DNA from: Sphingobacterium sp. UT-1RO-CII-1
GTDB lineage: Bacteria; Bacteroidota; Bacteroidia; Sphingobacteriales; Sphingobacteriaceae
Length of the DNA: 64,000 nt
NCBI RefSeq assembly: GCF_026711005.1
Contig: NZ_JAPPVJ010000002.1
Coordinates: 248,001 to 312,000 of the forward strand
Direction of reading: 5' to 3'
Shown: in pieces, positions 18,577 through 27,490 of the stretch
Layout: every line of letters starts with the position of its first letter
Position numbering within the stretch: the stretch's first letter is position 1
The notes under the pieces: model-generated
What the model was told of the DNA's origin: nothing
Database searches by the model: none
The model's input: only the letters and a program-made list of their open reading frames with translations
Program-made: the position numbers and the translations under genes

Positions 18577-19943
18577 AAGCTCGTAATCACTTTAATTCCT
18601 CCATTCGTATAGTTCATATCAGCTCGCTTGAACTGACCAACAGGAAACTTGATGAAAGGCTCTACCGATATTTTTAAAGATCGACTAACGTCGGTCTTTT
18701 TTCCTATAGAAAGATTAATAAAACCACCAAAACCATTTGTATTTATATTAGACTCTTTACTAACTGATTTTGTTTCCCTTACAATCAGTTCTTTTTCATT
18801 TAAAGGTCTATCAGATTCCTTATCACTAGCTAATTTAACAGGGTTAGCAAATTCAGTAACATGATTAAAACGTTCTTGAGAGAGGACAATGGCAGAGGAT
18901 ACTCCCCCTACAATATAAAAGTTCTTATTCATATTATATTTGACCTCTACAGGAATATCCAAGGTTTGCACCTTTCCTGTCACAGATTTCAAATTAGGCT
19001 TCATAACAGCATTAGCCCGATAAGGAATATCACCACTAAGCATCTGGGTTTCATGACGGCCAACTACAACAAAATCCTGCGCCACCTCTTGAGAAACACC
19101 ACGTCCCCCCTTCTTACCTATATTTTCGGCTAAAATACCAACTTCATATTGATTAAAAGCGGCTCCTGTTCTAACAGAAACATTCTTACTTAAATTATAA
19201 GAAAGTAGCATCCCTCCTCCTACATCGAACGTTTCCATAGTTCGAGCTGGACTCAAGAAAAGACCTAATTCAAATTTATTAGATAGAGCCATTCTCTTTG
19301 GAGTTAGTTGCTCTATATTTTGCGACTTGTTTTCATAATTTTGAATAGCGTTTTGTGCCATTACCATACCAGTAGAAGCTTCTCCTTGATACCCATACAC
19401 TTCGTCATCATCGAATAGCTTAAGCTGATGTTGGGGCTCTATAGTTAAATCAACTACAGACGCTTTTACATTTAAAGCTCTGACAGAAGTAGATAGGCTA
19501 CTTAATGATAAACTAAATAAGTCTTCACCTCCCTGGCGATTAAAACTCTCTTTTTTACCCGTTGTTTTTAAGTCTTTCCCTAATTGATCATTGCTATTAC
19601 CTTGGCTAAGTGTTACGAATCTATCCTCTTTATAACTTTTATCTAAATATCTTTCGTTTACATCTTCTTTATCCCCATTCAATGTTTGTGGAGCTACAGC
19701 TTCTGTCAGAAACTGATTATCATCGATTTTATTTTTAACATTAACTAAAATTAAAGCAGCACTACCAAACACAGCTAATACAGCAGCAGCAATCCACAGC
19801 TTCCGCAAAGGACGATGCATACTAACAGGTTTATTTTTATCCCGAAAAGCCTCCCATGCTCCCTCTCTGTAGGCGACATCTGGCATTTCTTTTAATCGCT
19901 CTTTGATAAGATCGATTAATTCTTTTTTATTTTTATCTACCAT
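18573..19943 (-). CDS. membrane-anchored sigma-factor partner with C-terminal beta-barrel-like domain
   Basis: The product is 456 residues with three parts. A short cytoplasmic N-terminus (about 1-45) contains DLIKERLKEMPDVAYREGAWEAF-like helices reminiscent of anti-sigma domains. One membrane helix (about 47-67) follows, then an extracytoplasmic region. The last roughly 230 residues have beta-strand patterns and Gly/Tyr content of an outer-membrane-protein-like barrel and end in GGIKVITSF. It begins 2 bases after the ECF sigma gene on the same strand, which supports an anti-sigma role. No zinc HxxxCxxC motif is seen, so the anti-sigma call is an inference from position. Confidence 0.6.
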   Translation of the reverse strand: MVDKNKKELIDLIKERLKEMPDVAYREGAWEAFRDKNKPVSMHRPLRKLWIAAAVLAVFGSAALILVNVKNKIDDNQFLTEAVAPQTLNGDKEDVNERYLDKSYKEDRFVTLSQGNSNDQLGKDLKTTGKKESFNRQGGEDLFSLSLSSLSTSVRALNVKASVVDLTIEPQHQLKLFDDDEVYGYQGEASTGMVMAQNAIQNYENKSQNIEQLTPKRMALSNKFELGLFLSPARTMETFDVGGGMLLSYNLSKNVSVRTGAAFNQYEVGILAENIGKKGGRGVSQEVAQDFVVVGRHETQMLSGDIPYRANAVMKPNLKSVTGKVQTLDIPVEVKYNMNKNFYIVGGVSSAIVLSQERFNHVTEFANPVKLASDKESDRPLNEKELIVRETKSVSKESNINTNGFGGFINLSIGKKTDVSRSLKISVEPFIKFPVGQFKRADMNYTNGGIKVITSF

Positions 19944-19945
19944 TC

Positions 19946-20569
19946 CTATCCACCTTTTAAAATTTTGCTATTCTGTAGCACATCAATTTCTTCCTGATAT
20001 AATTTGCGCAACCGTTGCTTAGCCCGTGTTAGATAAGTTCTCGATGTACTTTCAGGAATATTCAATTTTTCAGCTATCTCTTCATGTGAGTACCCTTCTA
20101 TTTCAAACATATTAAAAATTGATCGCTGAATTTCCGGTATTCTATTCAACAATTTTAAAATATCCTCCACTTCCAGACTGTCAGAAATCATTACGGAATG
20201 TGTCTTCAATTCCTCTGCCGAAATATCATCAAAAAAATCAACTGACTTTTTTGCTCTTAGAGCATCTATAGCAGTATTAACTGTTATACGAGCCAGCCAA
20301 GCTTTAAATGTCTTATCCAGTATTTCATCATCGGCATTCATTACGAACGTACTCAACCGTCTAAAACATTTTATAAAACTCTCATTAACAACCTCCTCCG
20401 CCTCCATTTGCTCGTTTGTATATCTTAACGCAATAGCCATCAAATATCCGTAATATCGCTTATAAACAAATGATTGCCCCCTTTCGTCACCTTCAATAGG
20501 GCAAGACTCCAATGCTTTTCTCAAAGACAATGAATCCTTTCTTCCCCAATATTGTTTAATAATCTTCAC
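19946..20569 (-). CDS. ECF (sigma-70 family) RNA polymerase sigma factor
   Basis: The product is 207 residues. Sigma region 2 is at about residues 28-75, with YLMAIALRYT and EEVVNESFIKCFRRL (-10 binding). Region 4 is at about 140-195: LNRIPEIQRSIFNMFEIEGYSHEEIAEKLNIP-type helix-turn-helix for -35 binding, followed by STSRTYLTRAKQRLRKLY. It is followed after 2 bases by the membrane-anchored partner, the usual arrangement for regulated ECF factors. The upstream 269-base gap to the divergent universal stress protein gene should contain its promoter. Target genes are unknown. Confidence 0.92.
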   Translation of the reverse strand: MKIIKQYWGRKDSLSLRKALESCPIEGDERGQSFVYKRYYGYLMAIALRYTNEQMEAEEVVNESFIKCFRRLSTFVMNADDEILDKTFKAWLARITVNTAIDALRAKKSVDFFDDISAEELKTHSVMISDSLEVEDILKLLNRIPEIQRSIFNMFEIEGYSHEEIAEKLNIPESTSRTYLTRAKQRLRKLYQEEIDVLQNSKILKGG

Positions 20570-20844
20570 TTAAAATCAACCGTTCTGATACCCCAAGTTA
20601 AAATTTAATTTTGATTGTCAGAAGTCCGACTGATTATATTTCATAAATTTCTTTATTAAGATTTTTACGAATACGTATAAAGACAAGCAATTGCTACAGC
20701 TCTATCAATTATTTACAATATATTTTCCAACAGCCTCCTCCCTCCATGCTATTTAATCTGAATGATCTGCTTATAAGCAAGTTCTGTACTCGTAAATTTA
20801 TCGGATTTACTTTGATTACTACTTTATAAAATCGTAAATTGCTT

Positions 20845-21729
20845 ATGGATACTAATAAAATGGACACCATGAGAAAAATTTTATTTCCTACTGATTTTTC
20901 TAAAGCAGCAAATAATGCTTTTATTTATGCTTTAAACTTAGCTAAAGAACTTGAGGCAGAAATTTTTGTACTGCACACATATATTCAACCTGTACTATCT
21001 GCCACGCATGCAGGACAACCTGAATTAGTGCCTGAGATCTACGAAAACTATGAGTTGCAGCAATTTGAAAGCTTCAAAACACATAGTAATAGGCTTCGTG
21101 AATTAGCATCAGAGCACTCTTTAACAGATATAAACCTAACATTCCTATTTCATGAAGGAACAGTCATATCTAATGTCGATCATGTGGTTGCAAAGGAAAA
21201 AATACAACTAATTGTAATGGGAACCAACAGAGCTGATGGTATAATTGATAAAATATTCGGGTCAAACACACTCAGTGTCCTTAGGGGAGTAAAAATCCCT
21301 GTATTATCTGTCCCCTTAGAAGCAAACTATAGAGGGATTAAAGAAATTGTGTTCACAACGATGTTTCGTGAAAAAGATGAAAAACCATTATCAGAAATTC
21401 TTAAAATCGCTTCTCGTTTTGGCATTAAGGTCAAATGCCTACATGTACATAAAGATAAAAACCTAGACATTATAGCACTAGCCACTCGTTGGGAAAAAAT
21501 GTTTAATCAAGAGAATCTAGAGTTTATATTTTTAGAATACGAAGAGTCTATCGAAAATTCAATTAACAAATATATAGATAGTAACCGCGTAGACCTGTTA
21601 TGCCTTGTGAAAAGAAATAGAAATTTACTTGAACGCCTATTTACATCAAGTATGAGCAACAAGCTACGCATGCATACGAATACAGCATCATTAATTTTAC
21701 ATGAAGGCGATCATCCAGGAAATTTTTAG
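20845..21729 (+). CDS. universal stress protein (tandem UspA domains)
   Basis: The product is about 294 residues and carries two Usp domains. The first begins RKILFPTDFSKAANNAF and has the ATP-binding-like VMGTNRADGIIDKIFGSNT segment (about 130-148), close to the G-2x-G-9x-G(S/T) signature. The second (about 150-290) is degenerate. In-frame ATGs at 20845, 20860 and 20869 are all possible; 20869 directly precedes the conserved RKILFPTD. Usp proteins respond to starvation and stress, but a specific role here is unknown. The 77-residue gene downstream starts 6 bases after its stop. Confidence 0.87.
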   Translation: MDTNKMDTMRKILFPTDFSKAANNAFIYALNLAKELEAEIFVLHTYIQPVLSATHAGQPELVPEIYENYELQQFESFKTHSNRLRELASEHSLTDINLTFLFHEGTVISNVDHVVAKEKIQLIVMGTNRADGIIDKIFGSNTLSVLRGVKIPVLSVPLEANYRGIKEIVFTTMFREKDEKPLSEILKIASRFGIKVKCLHVHKDKNLDIIALATRWEKMFNQENLEFIFLEYEESIENSINKYIDSNRVDLLCLVKRNRNLLERLFTSSMSNKLRMHTNTASLILHEGDHPGNF

Positions 21730-21735
21730 TTAAAG

Positions 21736-21969
21736 ATGAATAATATCGAAATATTAATTAAATCTGCAGGATTACTAAGCGAAAAACTAAAAGAATATAC
21801 ACTGATTGTTGATGACAAAGGGCAAGAACATGGTATGTTGTTCTTTTTTAAAATCAATGGCAGGCAATACAAAATCATGCTGCCTACTCCTCATCATATG
21901 GTATGGAAAGATGAAAGGCCAACCTATCAGCAGCTCCTAAAAAATAAAGAAGCAATGTTGTTAAAATAA
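21736..21969 (+). CDS. small conserved-looking protein of unknown function
   Basis: The product is 77 residues with no signal peptide. The sequence is amphipathic with the phrase GRQYKIMLPTPHHMVWKDE near residues 42-60 and many Lys/Leu residues at the end. It begins 6 bases after the universal stress protein stop and ends 20 bases before a strong bidirectional terminator, so it is very probably co-transcribed with that gene. I do not recognise the family. The tight spacing and intact frame support that it is real. Confidence 0.6.
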   Translation: MNNIEILIKSAGLLSEKLKEYTLIVDDKGQEHGMLFFFKINGRQYKIMLPTPHHMVWKDERPTYQQLLKNKEAMLLK

Positions 21970-21989
21970 CAAAAGCTTATTAACATCAA

Positions 21990-22025
21990 AAAAAAGGTGA
22001 AAATAATATTATTTTCACCTTTTTT
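21990..22025. terminator. bidirectional intrinsic terminator
   Basis: This is a perfect 36-base palindrome with its centre between 22007 and 22008; the outer arms are A6 and T6. It serves the universal stress protein transcript on the plus strand and tRNA-Thr on the minus strand. Confidence 0.9.
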
Positions 22026-22029
22026 AATG

Positions 22030-22102
<73 letters not shown>

Positions 22103-22356
22103 AATTAGAGAGGACTATCGCTCTCTGCTGCAAAGATGATAACTAAAAACCTATTTTCCAAACACATTTAAGATACTGTTACAGCCTAATAAACAAATAG
22201 TCTGATTATCAGGTTAAAAAAAATACAAAAACAGCCATTTAGTCAGTTACAACGGGTTTTGTATGACATTTATTCACTACCAACCATTAACAATAAAAGA
22301 GGCACTTAAATTGTTAATCACTAATTAATTAAAAACAAAACTTTAGATATAACTTT

Positions 22357-24960
22357 ATGAATTTCAACAATTATACAATAAAAGCACAGGAGGTTATACA
22401 AAAAGCTTCTGAAATCACAATAGGTAATCAACAACAATCTATTGAACCCTCCCATATACTAAAAGCTTTATTGCTAGTGGGCGAGAATGTGATAACCCAT
22501 TTATTAAAAAAATTAAATGTAAACATAGACTACTTAACAGACGAGGTAGATAAACAAATACAATCCCTCCCTAAAGTAAGTGGTAGCAATGTATACTTAA
22601 GTAATAGCACAAATAGCTTATTGCAAAAATCTCAAAGCTATCTTAAAGAGTTTAATGACGAGTTTGTTTCGATTGAACACATTTTACTCGGCTTATTATC
22701 CAGCAATGATAAAGTAGCATCTTTATTAAAAGATCAAGGAGTCAATGAAAAAGATCTTAAAAAAGCGATTAAAGATCTGAGAGGAAATAATAGAGTAACA
22801 GACCAAAATGCGGAAGCTACGTATAATGCTTTAGGAAAATATGCGCGAAATTTAAATGATTATGCCGAATCTGGAAAATTAGACCCTGTTATTGGTCGAG
22901 ATGAAGAAATTCGCCGTGTCATGCAGATCTTATCAAGGCGCACAAAAAACAACCCCATTTTGGTAGGTGAACCTGGAGTAGGTAAAACAGCCATAGCAGA
23001 AGGCATTGCACATCGAATCATTAAAGGTGACGCTCCCGAAAACTTAAAAACAAAAACTGTTTTCTCGCTAGATATGGGAGCTTTAATTGCTGGCGCTAAA
23101 TATAAAGGTGAATTTGAAGAGCGCTTAAAAGCTGTCGTAAAAGAAGTAACCGATAGTGATGGTGAAATTATTCTATTTATAGATGAGATTCATACACTTG
23201 TCGGGGCAGGCGGTGGCGAAGGAGCTATGGATGCTGCTAATATTTTAAAACCTGCCCTAGCCAGGGGAGAGCTGAGAGCCATAGGAGCAACAACATTAAA
23301 TGAATATCAAAAATATTTTGAAAAAGACAAAGCATTAGAACGTCGTTTTCAAAAGGTTTTGGTTGACGAACCTGACACACAAGATGCAATATCTATACTG
23401 CGTGGACTTAAAGAGAAATACGAAACACATCACAAAGTCCGTATTCTTGATGAATCTATCATTGCAGCCGTAGAATTATCACAGCGCTACATTACAGATA
23501 GATTTCTTCCCGATAAGGCGATTGATTTAATTGACGAAGCAGCTTCCAAATTACGTCTTGAAATGGACTCAGTTCCTGAAGCTGTAGATGAATTAGATCG
23601 TCGAATTATGCAGCTAGAAATTGAACGGGAAGCAATTAAACGTGAAAATGATGCTAAAAAAGTATCAGAATTAACGGAGACTATCGCAAATTTAAGCAAC
23701 GAAAGGGACTCTTTAAAAGCTGCATGGCAATCGGAAAAAACATTAGTTGATCGTGTCAACCAAGAAATTCAAAATATTGAAGATTATAAACTTGAAGCAG
23801 ATCAAGCAGAACGTGCAGGTGATTATGGAAAAGTAGCAGAATTACGTTATGGAAAAATAAAAGAGGCTCAAGCTCAGGTTGAAAAACTAAAACTAGAACT
23901 GGCAGAGAAACAAGAGAATAGCAGGATGCTAAAAGAAGAGGTTACATCAGAAGATATTGCCGATGTTGTTTCTAGATGGACAGGTATTCCTGTTAATAAA
24001 ATGATACAATCTGAACGCGAGAAACTACTAACTTTAGAATCCGAACTCCATAAACGAGTTGCAGGACAACATGAAGCAATCGAAGCCATTTCTGACGCTA
24101 TTAGACGCTCAAGAGCCGGCTTAAGTGACGCGAAGCGACCTATAGGATCATTTATCTTCTTGGGAACAACTGGTGTCGGAAAAACAGAGTTAGCAAAAGC
24201 ACTTGCGGAATTTTTATTTGATGACGACCATGCAATGGTTCGCATCGACATGTCAGAATACCAAGAGAGACACGCCGTATCTAGACTTATAGGAGCGCCT
24301 CCAGGCTATGTTGGGTATGATGAAGGCGGTCAGCTAACGGAGGCAGTACGTCGAAGACCTTACTCTGTTGTATTATTAGATGAAATAGAAAAAGCACATC
24401 CAGATGTATTCAACATTCTACTGCAAGTACTTGATGATGGTCATTTGACTGACAACAAAGGTCGTGTGGTCAACTTTAAAAACACCATTATTATCATGAC
24501 TTCAAATACCGGATCATCTGTTATACAAGAAAACTTCTCAAAATTAAATGAAAGCAATAGGGAGGAGATTATTGCGCAGACCAAGGATGATGTTTTCAGT
24601 ATTCTGCAAAAAACTATACGTCCCGAGTTTTTAAATCGTATTGATGAGGTCATTATGTTTACGCCTTTAAGCCGAGAAGAAATTGGAGATATAGTGAAGA
24701 TGCAATTTGATTTGCTCCAAAAACAGTTAGCAGAACAAAACATCAGTATTTCAGCTAGCGATGAAGCTTTAGAATGGCTAGCCCAACTGGGTTATGACCC
24801 TATATATGGCGCAAGGCCACTAAAACGTGTCATTCAAAAAAGAGTCCTTAATGAACTCTCTAAAGAAATACTTTCGGGCCGCGTATCAAGCGATGCCAAT
24901 ATCCGCCTGGATGTATTTGATGGCAAGTTTGTTTTCTTAAATGAAAAATCTGCGTCATAA
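22357..24960 (+). CDS. clpB: ATP-dependent disaggregase ClpB
   Basis: The product is 867 residues, the normal ClpB length. It has an N-terminal Clp_N double repeat (about 1-145), AAA1 with Walker A GEPGVGKTA (about 204-212), a coiled-coil M-domain (about 410-530), AAA2 with Walker A GTTGVGKTE (about 601-610) and the C-terminal D2-small domain. With DnaK it resolubilises heat-aggregated proteins. The charged M-domain distinguishes it from ClpA and ClpC, and there is no IGF/IGL loop for ClpP. The upstream 250 bases end with TAACTTTA just before the start; no HrcA CIRCE element was seen. A terminator hairpin follows. Confidence 0.97.
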   Translation: MNFNNYTIKAQEVIQKASEITIGNQQQSIEPSHILKALLLVGENVITHLLKKLNVNIDYLTDEVDKQIQSLPKVSGSNVYLSNSTNSLLQKSQSYLKEFNDEFVSIEHILLGLLSSNDKVASLLKDQGVNEKDLKKAIKDLRGNNRVTDQNAEATYNALGKYARNLNDYAESGKLDPVIGRDEEIRRVMQILSRRTKNNPILVGEPGVGKTAIAEGIAHRIIKGDAPENLKTKTVFSLDMGALIAGAKYKGEFEERLKAVVKEVTDSDGEIILFIDEIHTLVGAGGGEGAMDAANILKPALARGELRAIGATTLNEYQKYFEKDKALERRFQKVLVDEPDTQDAISILRGLKEKYETHHKVRILDESIIAAVELSQRYITDRFLPDKAIDLIDEAASKLRLEMDSVPEAVDELDRRIMQLEIEREAIKRENDAKKVSELTETIANLSNERDSLKAAWQSEKTLVDRVNQEIQNIEDYKLEADQAERAGDYGKVAELRYGKIKEAQAQVEKLKLELAEKQENSRMLKEEVTSEDIADVVSRWTGIPVNKMIQSEREKLLTLESELHKRVAGQHEAIEAISDAIRRSRAGLSDAKRPIGSFIFLGTTGVGKTELAKALAEFLFDDDHAMVRIDMSEYQERHAVSRLIGAPPGYVGYDEGGQLTEAVRRRPYSVVLLDEIEKAHPDVFNILLQVLDDGHLTDNKGRVVNFKNTIIIMTSNTGSSVIQENFSKLNESNREEIIAQTKDDVFSILQKTIRPEFLNRIDEVIMFTPLSREEIGDIVKMQFDLLQKQLAEQNISISASDEALEWLAQLGYDPIYGARPLKRVIQKRVLNELSKEILSGRVSSDANIRLDVFDGKFVFLNEKSAS

Positions 24961-24971
24961 TTTACCTCACT

Positions 24972-25011
24972 TATAGTTTTAACAAGGGCTCACGCCCTTG
25001 TTAAAACTATA
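24972..25011 (+). terminator. terminator hairpin after clpB
   Basis: The sequence around AGTTTTAACAAGGGC pairs over 18 bp with its inverse copy across the 4-base loop TCAC. It begins 12 bases after the clpB stop. The stem itself supplies the T-rich part; the tail beyond it is only weakly T-rich. Confidence 0.75.
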
Positions 25012-25049
25012 TATACTCAAACTTACTTATAGAGTATTTATAGTTGTAT

Positions 25050-25096
25050 TACTACAAAACAGTAGATATCTACTACAAAACAATTAGTTATATTTG
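25050..25096 (+). promoter_or_regulatory. direct repeats, palindrome and -7 box upstream of an L,D-transpeptidase
   Basis: TACTACAAAACA occurs at 25050-25061 and again at 25071-25082, a 21-base period (two helical turns). Between them lies the 14-base palindrome AGTAGATATCTACT (25061-25074). TATATTTG (25089-25096) fits the Bacteroidota -7 box, 25 bases before the ATG at 25121. This arrangement looks like a regulator-binding site next to a promoter; no regulator is named. Confidence 0.55.
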
Positions 25097-25120
25097 AAGC
25101 ATGAAATTGTAAAATAAGCA

Positions 25121-26155
25121 ATGCGAATAAAGAACTTTTTTTTCCCTTCCATAATCTTTGGAATCATAACTTCATGCACACAGAAAGTAAATTTGGATCA
25201 ACAGATTCCACAAACAGATAGTGCAATAAAAGAATCTTTTATAGATACAGCACTTGACCAAAAGACAAAAAAGGACTGGACCGCTAGTGACATTACTTTA
25301 ACAAAAGATTTACTTTACGATAAACACACCTTAGATGACGAGTATCCTTACCAGGATACAGTAAGATCATTTCAATTTGATAAAATAAAAGAACAGTTAG
25401 CTTTTATTGAGAGTTTCCAAGAAGAAGCCTCAACTTTCGCTGTTTTACAAAATCACAGAAATAAAAACGGAGAAGCCCCCTTAGTAGAGCAATTCCATCG
25501 TAATGCATATACGCGCATATCGGACTCACTAGGTGTAGAACGCTATCAATCCGTCCCTTTATATGCTATTGACAAAACCGAGACCCCTGTTCTTTATGGT
25601 CGTGATGGAGCATTGGTTAAGGTCCTCATTCCTTCTGACACTTCAGATTATATAAAGGTAAAAGGCGTCTCTTTTGAAGGCACTTGGCAAATTCCTAAAC
25701 GTTACGTAGAAAGTTTGGGGGATACAGTTACTTTCCATAAGGTCGCATTCGTGGATGTTAAAAATCAAAACATACTAACAACGGAAAGATCCAGCTCTGG
25801 CAACTGGACAATACGTAGCATGAACCCAGCCACATCCGGACAACATAAACCCCCATATGCACAAGAAACACCTGTTGGACTTTTTGTAATTCAGCAAAAA
25901 AAAACAAAAATGTATTATTATGCCGATGGAACCACTAAAATAGCCGGCTACGCTCCATATGCCAGCAGGTTTACCAATGGAGCTTATATTCATGGAGTGC
26001 CAACAAATGACCCTAAAGGAGCTATAATAGAAAATAGTTGGTCTTTAGGCACCGTCCCTCGGTCACACATGTGTGTAAGGAATGCTTCATCTCATGCAAA
26101 ATTCATCTATGATTGGACAACAACCAACCAAGCACTTGTTGTTGTAATCGACTGA
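25121..26155 (+). CDS. L,D-transpeptidase (YkuD) lipoprotein
   Basis: The product is 344 residues. The N-terminus has a hydrophobic signal followed by ITSC, a lipobox-like end near residue 19, so it is probably a lipoprotein. The YkuD catalytic domain lies at the C-terminus (about 215-340): AYIHGVPT and, later, SHMCVRNAS, where Cys at about 323 should be the nucleophile. The usual motif is S/T-H-G-C; here Gly is Met, a substitution at an otherwise well kept position. L,D-transpeptidases make 3-3 cross-links in peptidoglycan or attach lipoproteins. A second, unlike L,D-transpeptidase gene follows 72 bases downstream. Confidence 0.85.
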   Translation: MRIKNFFFPSIIFGIITSCTQKVNLDQQIPQTDSAIKESFIDTALDQKTKKDWTASDITLTKDLLYDKHTLDDEYPYQDTVRSFQFDKIKEQLAFIESFQEEASTFAVLQNHRNKNGEAPLVEQFHRNAYTRISDSLGVERYQSVPLYAIDKTETPVLYGRDGALVKVLIPSDTSDYIKVKGVSFEGTWQIPKRYVESLGDTVTFHKVAFVDVKNQNILTTERSSSGNWTIRSMNPATSGQHKPPYAQETPVGLFVIQQKKTKMYYYADGTTKIAGYAPYASRFTNGAYIHGVPTNDPKGAIIENSWSLGTVPRSHMCVRNASSHAKFIYDWTTTNQALVVVID

Positions 26156-26197
26156 TATTTAAGTTTATTTAACATAGTAAGTGAGATTTGTTTTTGT

Positions 26198-26223
26198 AGC
26201 TTTGTATCCGACAAAGCTTTTTT
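26198..26223 (+). terminator. intrinsic terminator after the first L,D-transpeptidase
   Basis: The stem AGCTTTGT/ACAAAGCT has a 5-base loop and is followed by a run of six T. It ends 4 bases before the ATG of the second L,D-transpeptidase. Within the left arm, TAGCTTTG (26197-26204) also fits a -7 box, so the site may end one message and start another. Confidence 0.8.
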
Positions 26224-26227
26224 ATTT

Positions 26228-26992
26228 ATGCGCGTTACATTTTTTATTCTACTTATCATTGTATTAGTAAGTCACTCTCCGAGCTCCTACCATAAAGAAA
26301 AAGAGGTAAAAACAATAAGCTCTAAAGCAAACGATCACCCAAGTACCACTGCAATAACCCGCACATTGTATAACCAAATGGAACTAGTCAAATACCTCAA
26401 GTACGAGGCTTTTGAAGAAGCCTTACAAGGTTATAAGAAACTAAACCCAACGAAACAGAACATTTTGACCATCATAGACTACTCTCTCCCATCGACGGAA
26501 AAACGCATGGTAGTCTTAGATATGCAAAACAAGAAAGTGCTTCAGCACACTATTGTTTCCCACGGCAGAGCATCAGGCGAAAAGTTTGCTACATCGTTTT
26601 CAAATAAACACGAATCACACCAAAGCTCCTTGGGCTTCTTCATTACAGAAAACACCTATTATGGTTCAAATGGATATTCACTCGTCTTAAATGGACTAGA
26701 AAAAGGAATCAATGATCAAGCAAAAGCTCGCGCCATAGTTATTCATGGCGCTGACTATGCAAACGAATCTATTATAAAATCGACAGGTAGGTTAGGCAGA
26801 AGCTATGGTTGTCCCGCACTTCCTCGCCACTTGAATAAAGCCATTATTGATACTATAAAGAATGGTAGTTTAATATACATCTATGCTCAAAATAATGAAT
26901 ATATGAAGTATACAAAACTTGTTGAACGTAAACCTAATAGCCTGCTAGCAAGTAAAGAAAATGCAGACAAATCAGAGGCACAACTCAACTAA
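26228..26992 (+). CDS. murein L,D-transpeptidase-like protein (YkuD_2 type)
   Basis: The product is 254 residues. The N-terminus (about residues 3-16) is hydrophobic, an export signal. The domain is that of the YkuD_2 family (murein L,D-transpeptidase catalytic domain family). It contains VVLDMQNKKVL, TIVSHGRASGE, VIHGADYA (about 172) and the Cys motif GRSYGCPALP (about 192-201). Unlike the upstream gene, the motif is S-Y-G-C. The exact peptidoglycan reaction is inferred. A terminator just before its start and a -7-like box suggest its own promoter. Confidence 0.85.
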   Translation: MRVTFFILLIIVLVSHSPSSYHKEKEVKTISSKANDHPSTTAITRTLYNQMELVKYLKYEAFEEALQGYKKLNPTKQNILTIIDYSLPSTEKRMVVLDMQNKKVLQHTIVSHGRASGEKFATSFSNKHESHQSSLGFFITENTYYGSNGYSLVLNGLEKGINDQAKARAIVIHGADYANESIIKSTGRLGRSYGCPALPRHLNKAIIDTIKNGSLIYIYAQNNEYMKYTKLVERKPNSLLASKENADKSEAQLN

Positions 26993-27063
26993 TTTTCTCG
27001 AACATGGGCACGTAAAAATAACTGTTTCGGCTTATAACATGAGGCATTGATATACATATAAAC

Positions 27064-27102
27064 GTACGGCATGAACAAAAAAATAGAGAGTTCACGCCAT
27101 AC
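27064..27102 (-). terminator. possible terminator hairpin after the 98-residue gene
   Basis: Arms 27064-27076 and 27090-27102 pair over 13 positions on the minus-strand RNA, where the two mismatches seen on the plus strand become G-U pairs. That asymmetry suggests it works on the minus strand, 92 bases after the stop at 27194. The T-tail is weak. Confidence 0.45.
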
Positions 27103-27193
27103 ACTTTTATCTCTACCAATACTTACAATTGACTAACCATATAGGCTATCAATTAAAATATTAGAAGTTTAAACAGAATTTAAAATATCTAAT

Positions 27194-27490
27194 TTAATTC
27201 ACTGGATATTTATTTGTTTTCATAATCTCAGCATACACCTGATCAAGAAAAAGAACCGTATCAAGATTTTTATTATACTTGGTCTCTTCAAAAAGCAAAT
27301 CGTACACCCCTTTTGACTTCATAGATACGAAATCAAACTTTTTAAGTTGCAACCATTCAGGAAAAGATTGCCCTGTAGCTACCGCACATTCAATAGTTTG
27401 AAAGGAATCTTCCTGACTAACTCTATACACAACCTTAACCGGGGTTGAACTTGACTTTGGGTAGTTAACTAAAATTGATTTTTTCTCCAT
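27194..27490 (-). CDS. protein of unknown function, 98 residues
   Basis: The protein is soluble, 98 residues, without a signal peptide. It starts MEKKSILVNYPKSS and has a central ATGQSFPEWLQLKKFDFVSMK phrase (about residues 38-58). I do not recognise a family. It is alone: the plus-strand L,D-transpeptidase pair is on one side and a 749-base gap on the other. An intact frame and balanced composition support a real gene, but nothing in the sequence gives a function. Confidence 0.55.
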   Translation of the reverse strand: MEKKSILVNYPKSSSTPVKVVYRVSQEDSFQTIECAVATGQSFPEWLQLKKFDFVSMKSKGVYDLLFEETKYNKNLDTVLFLDQVYAEIMKTNKYPVN

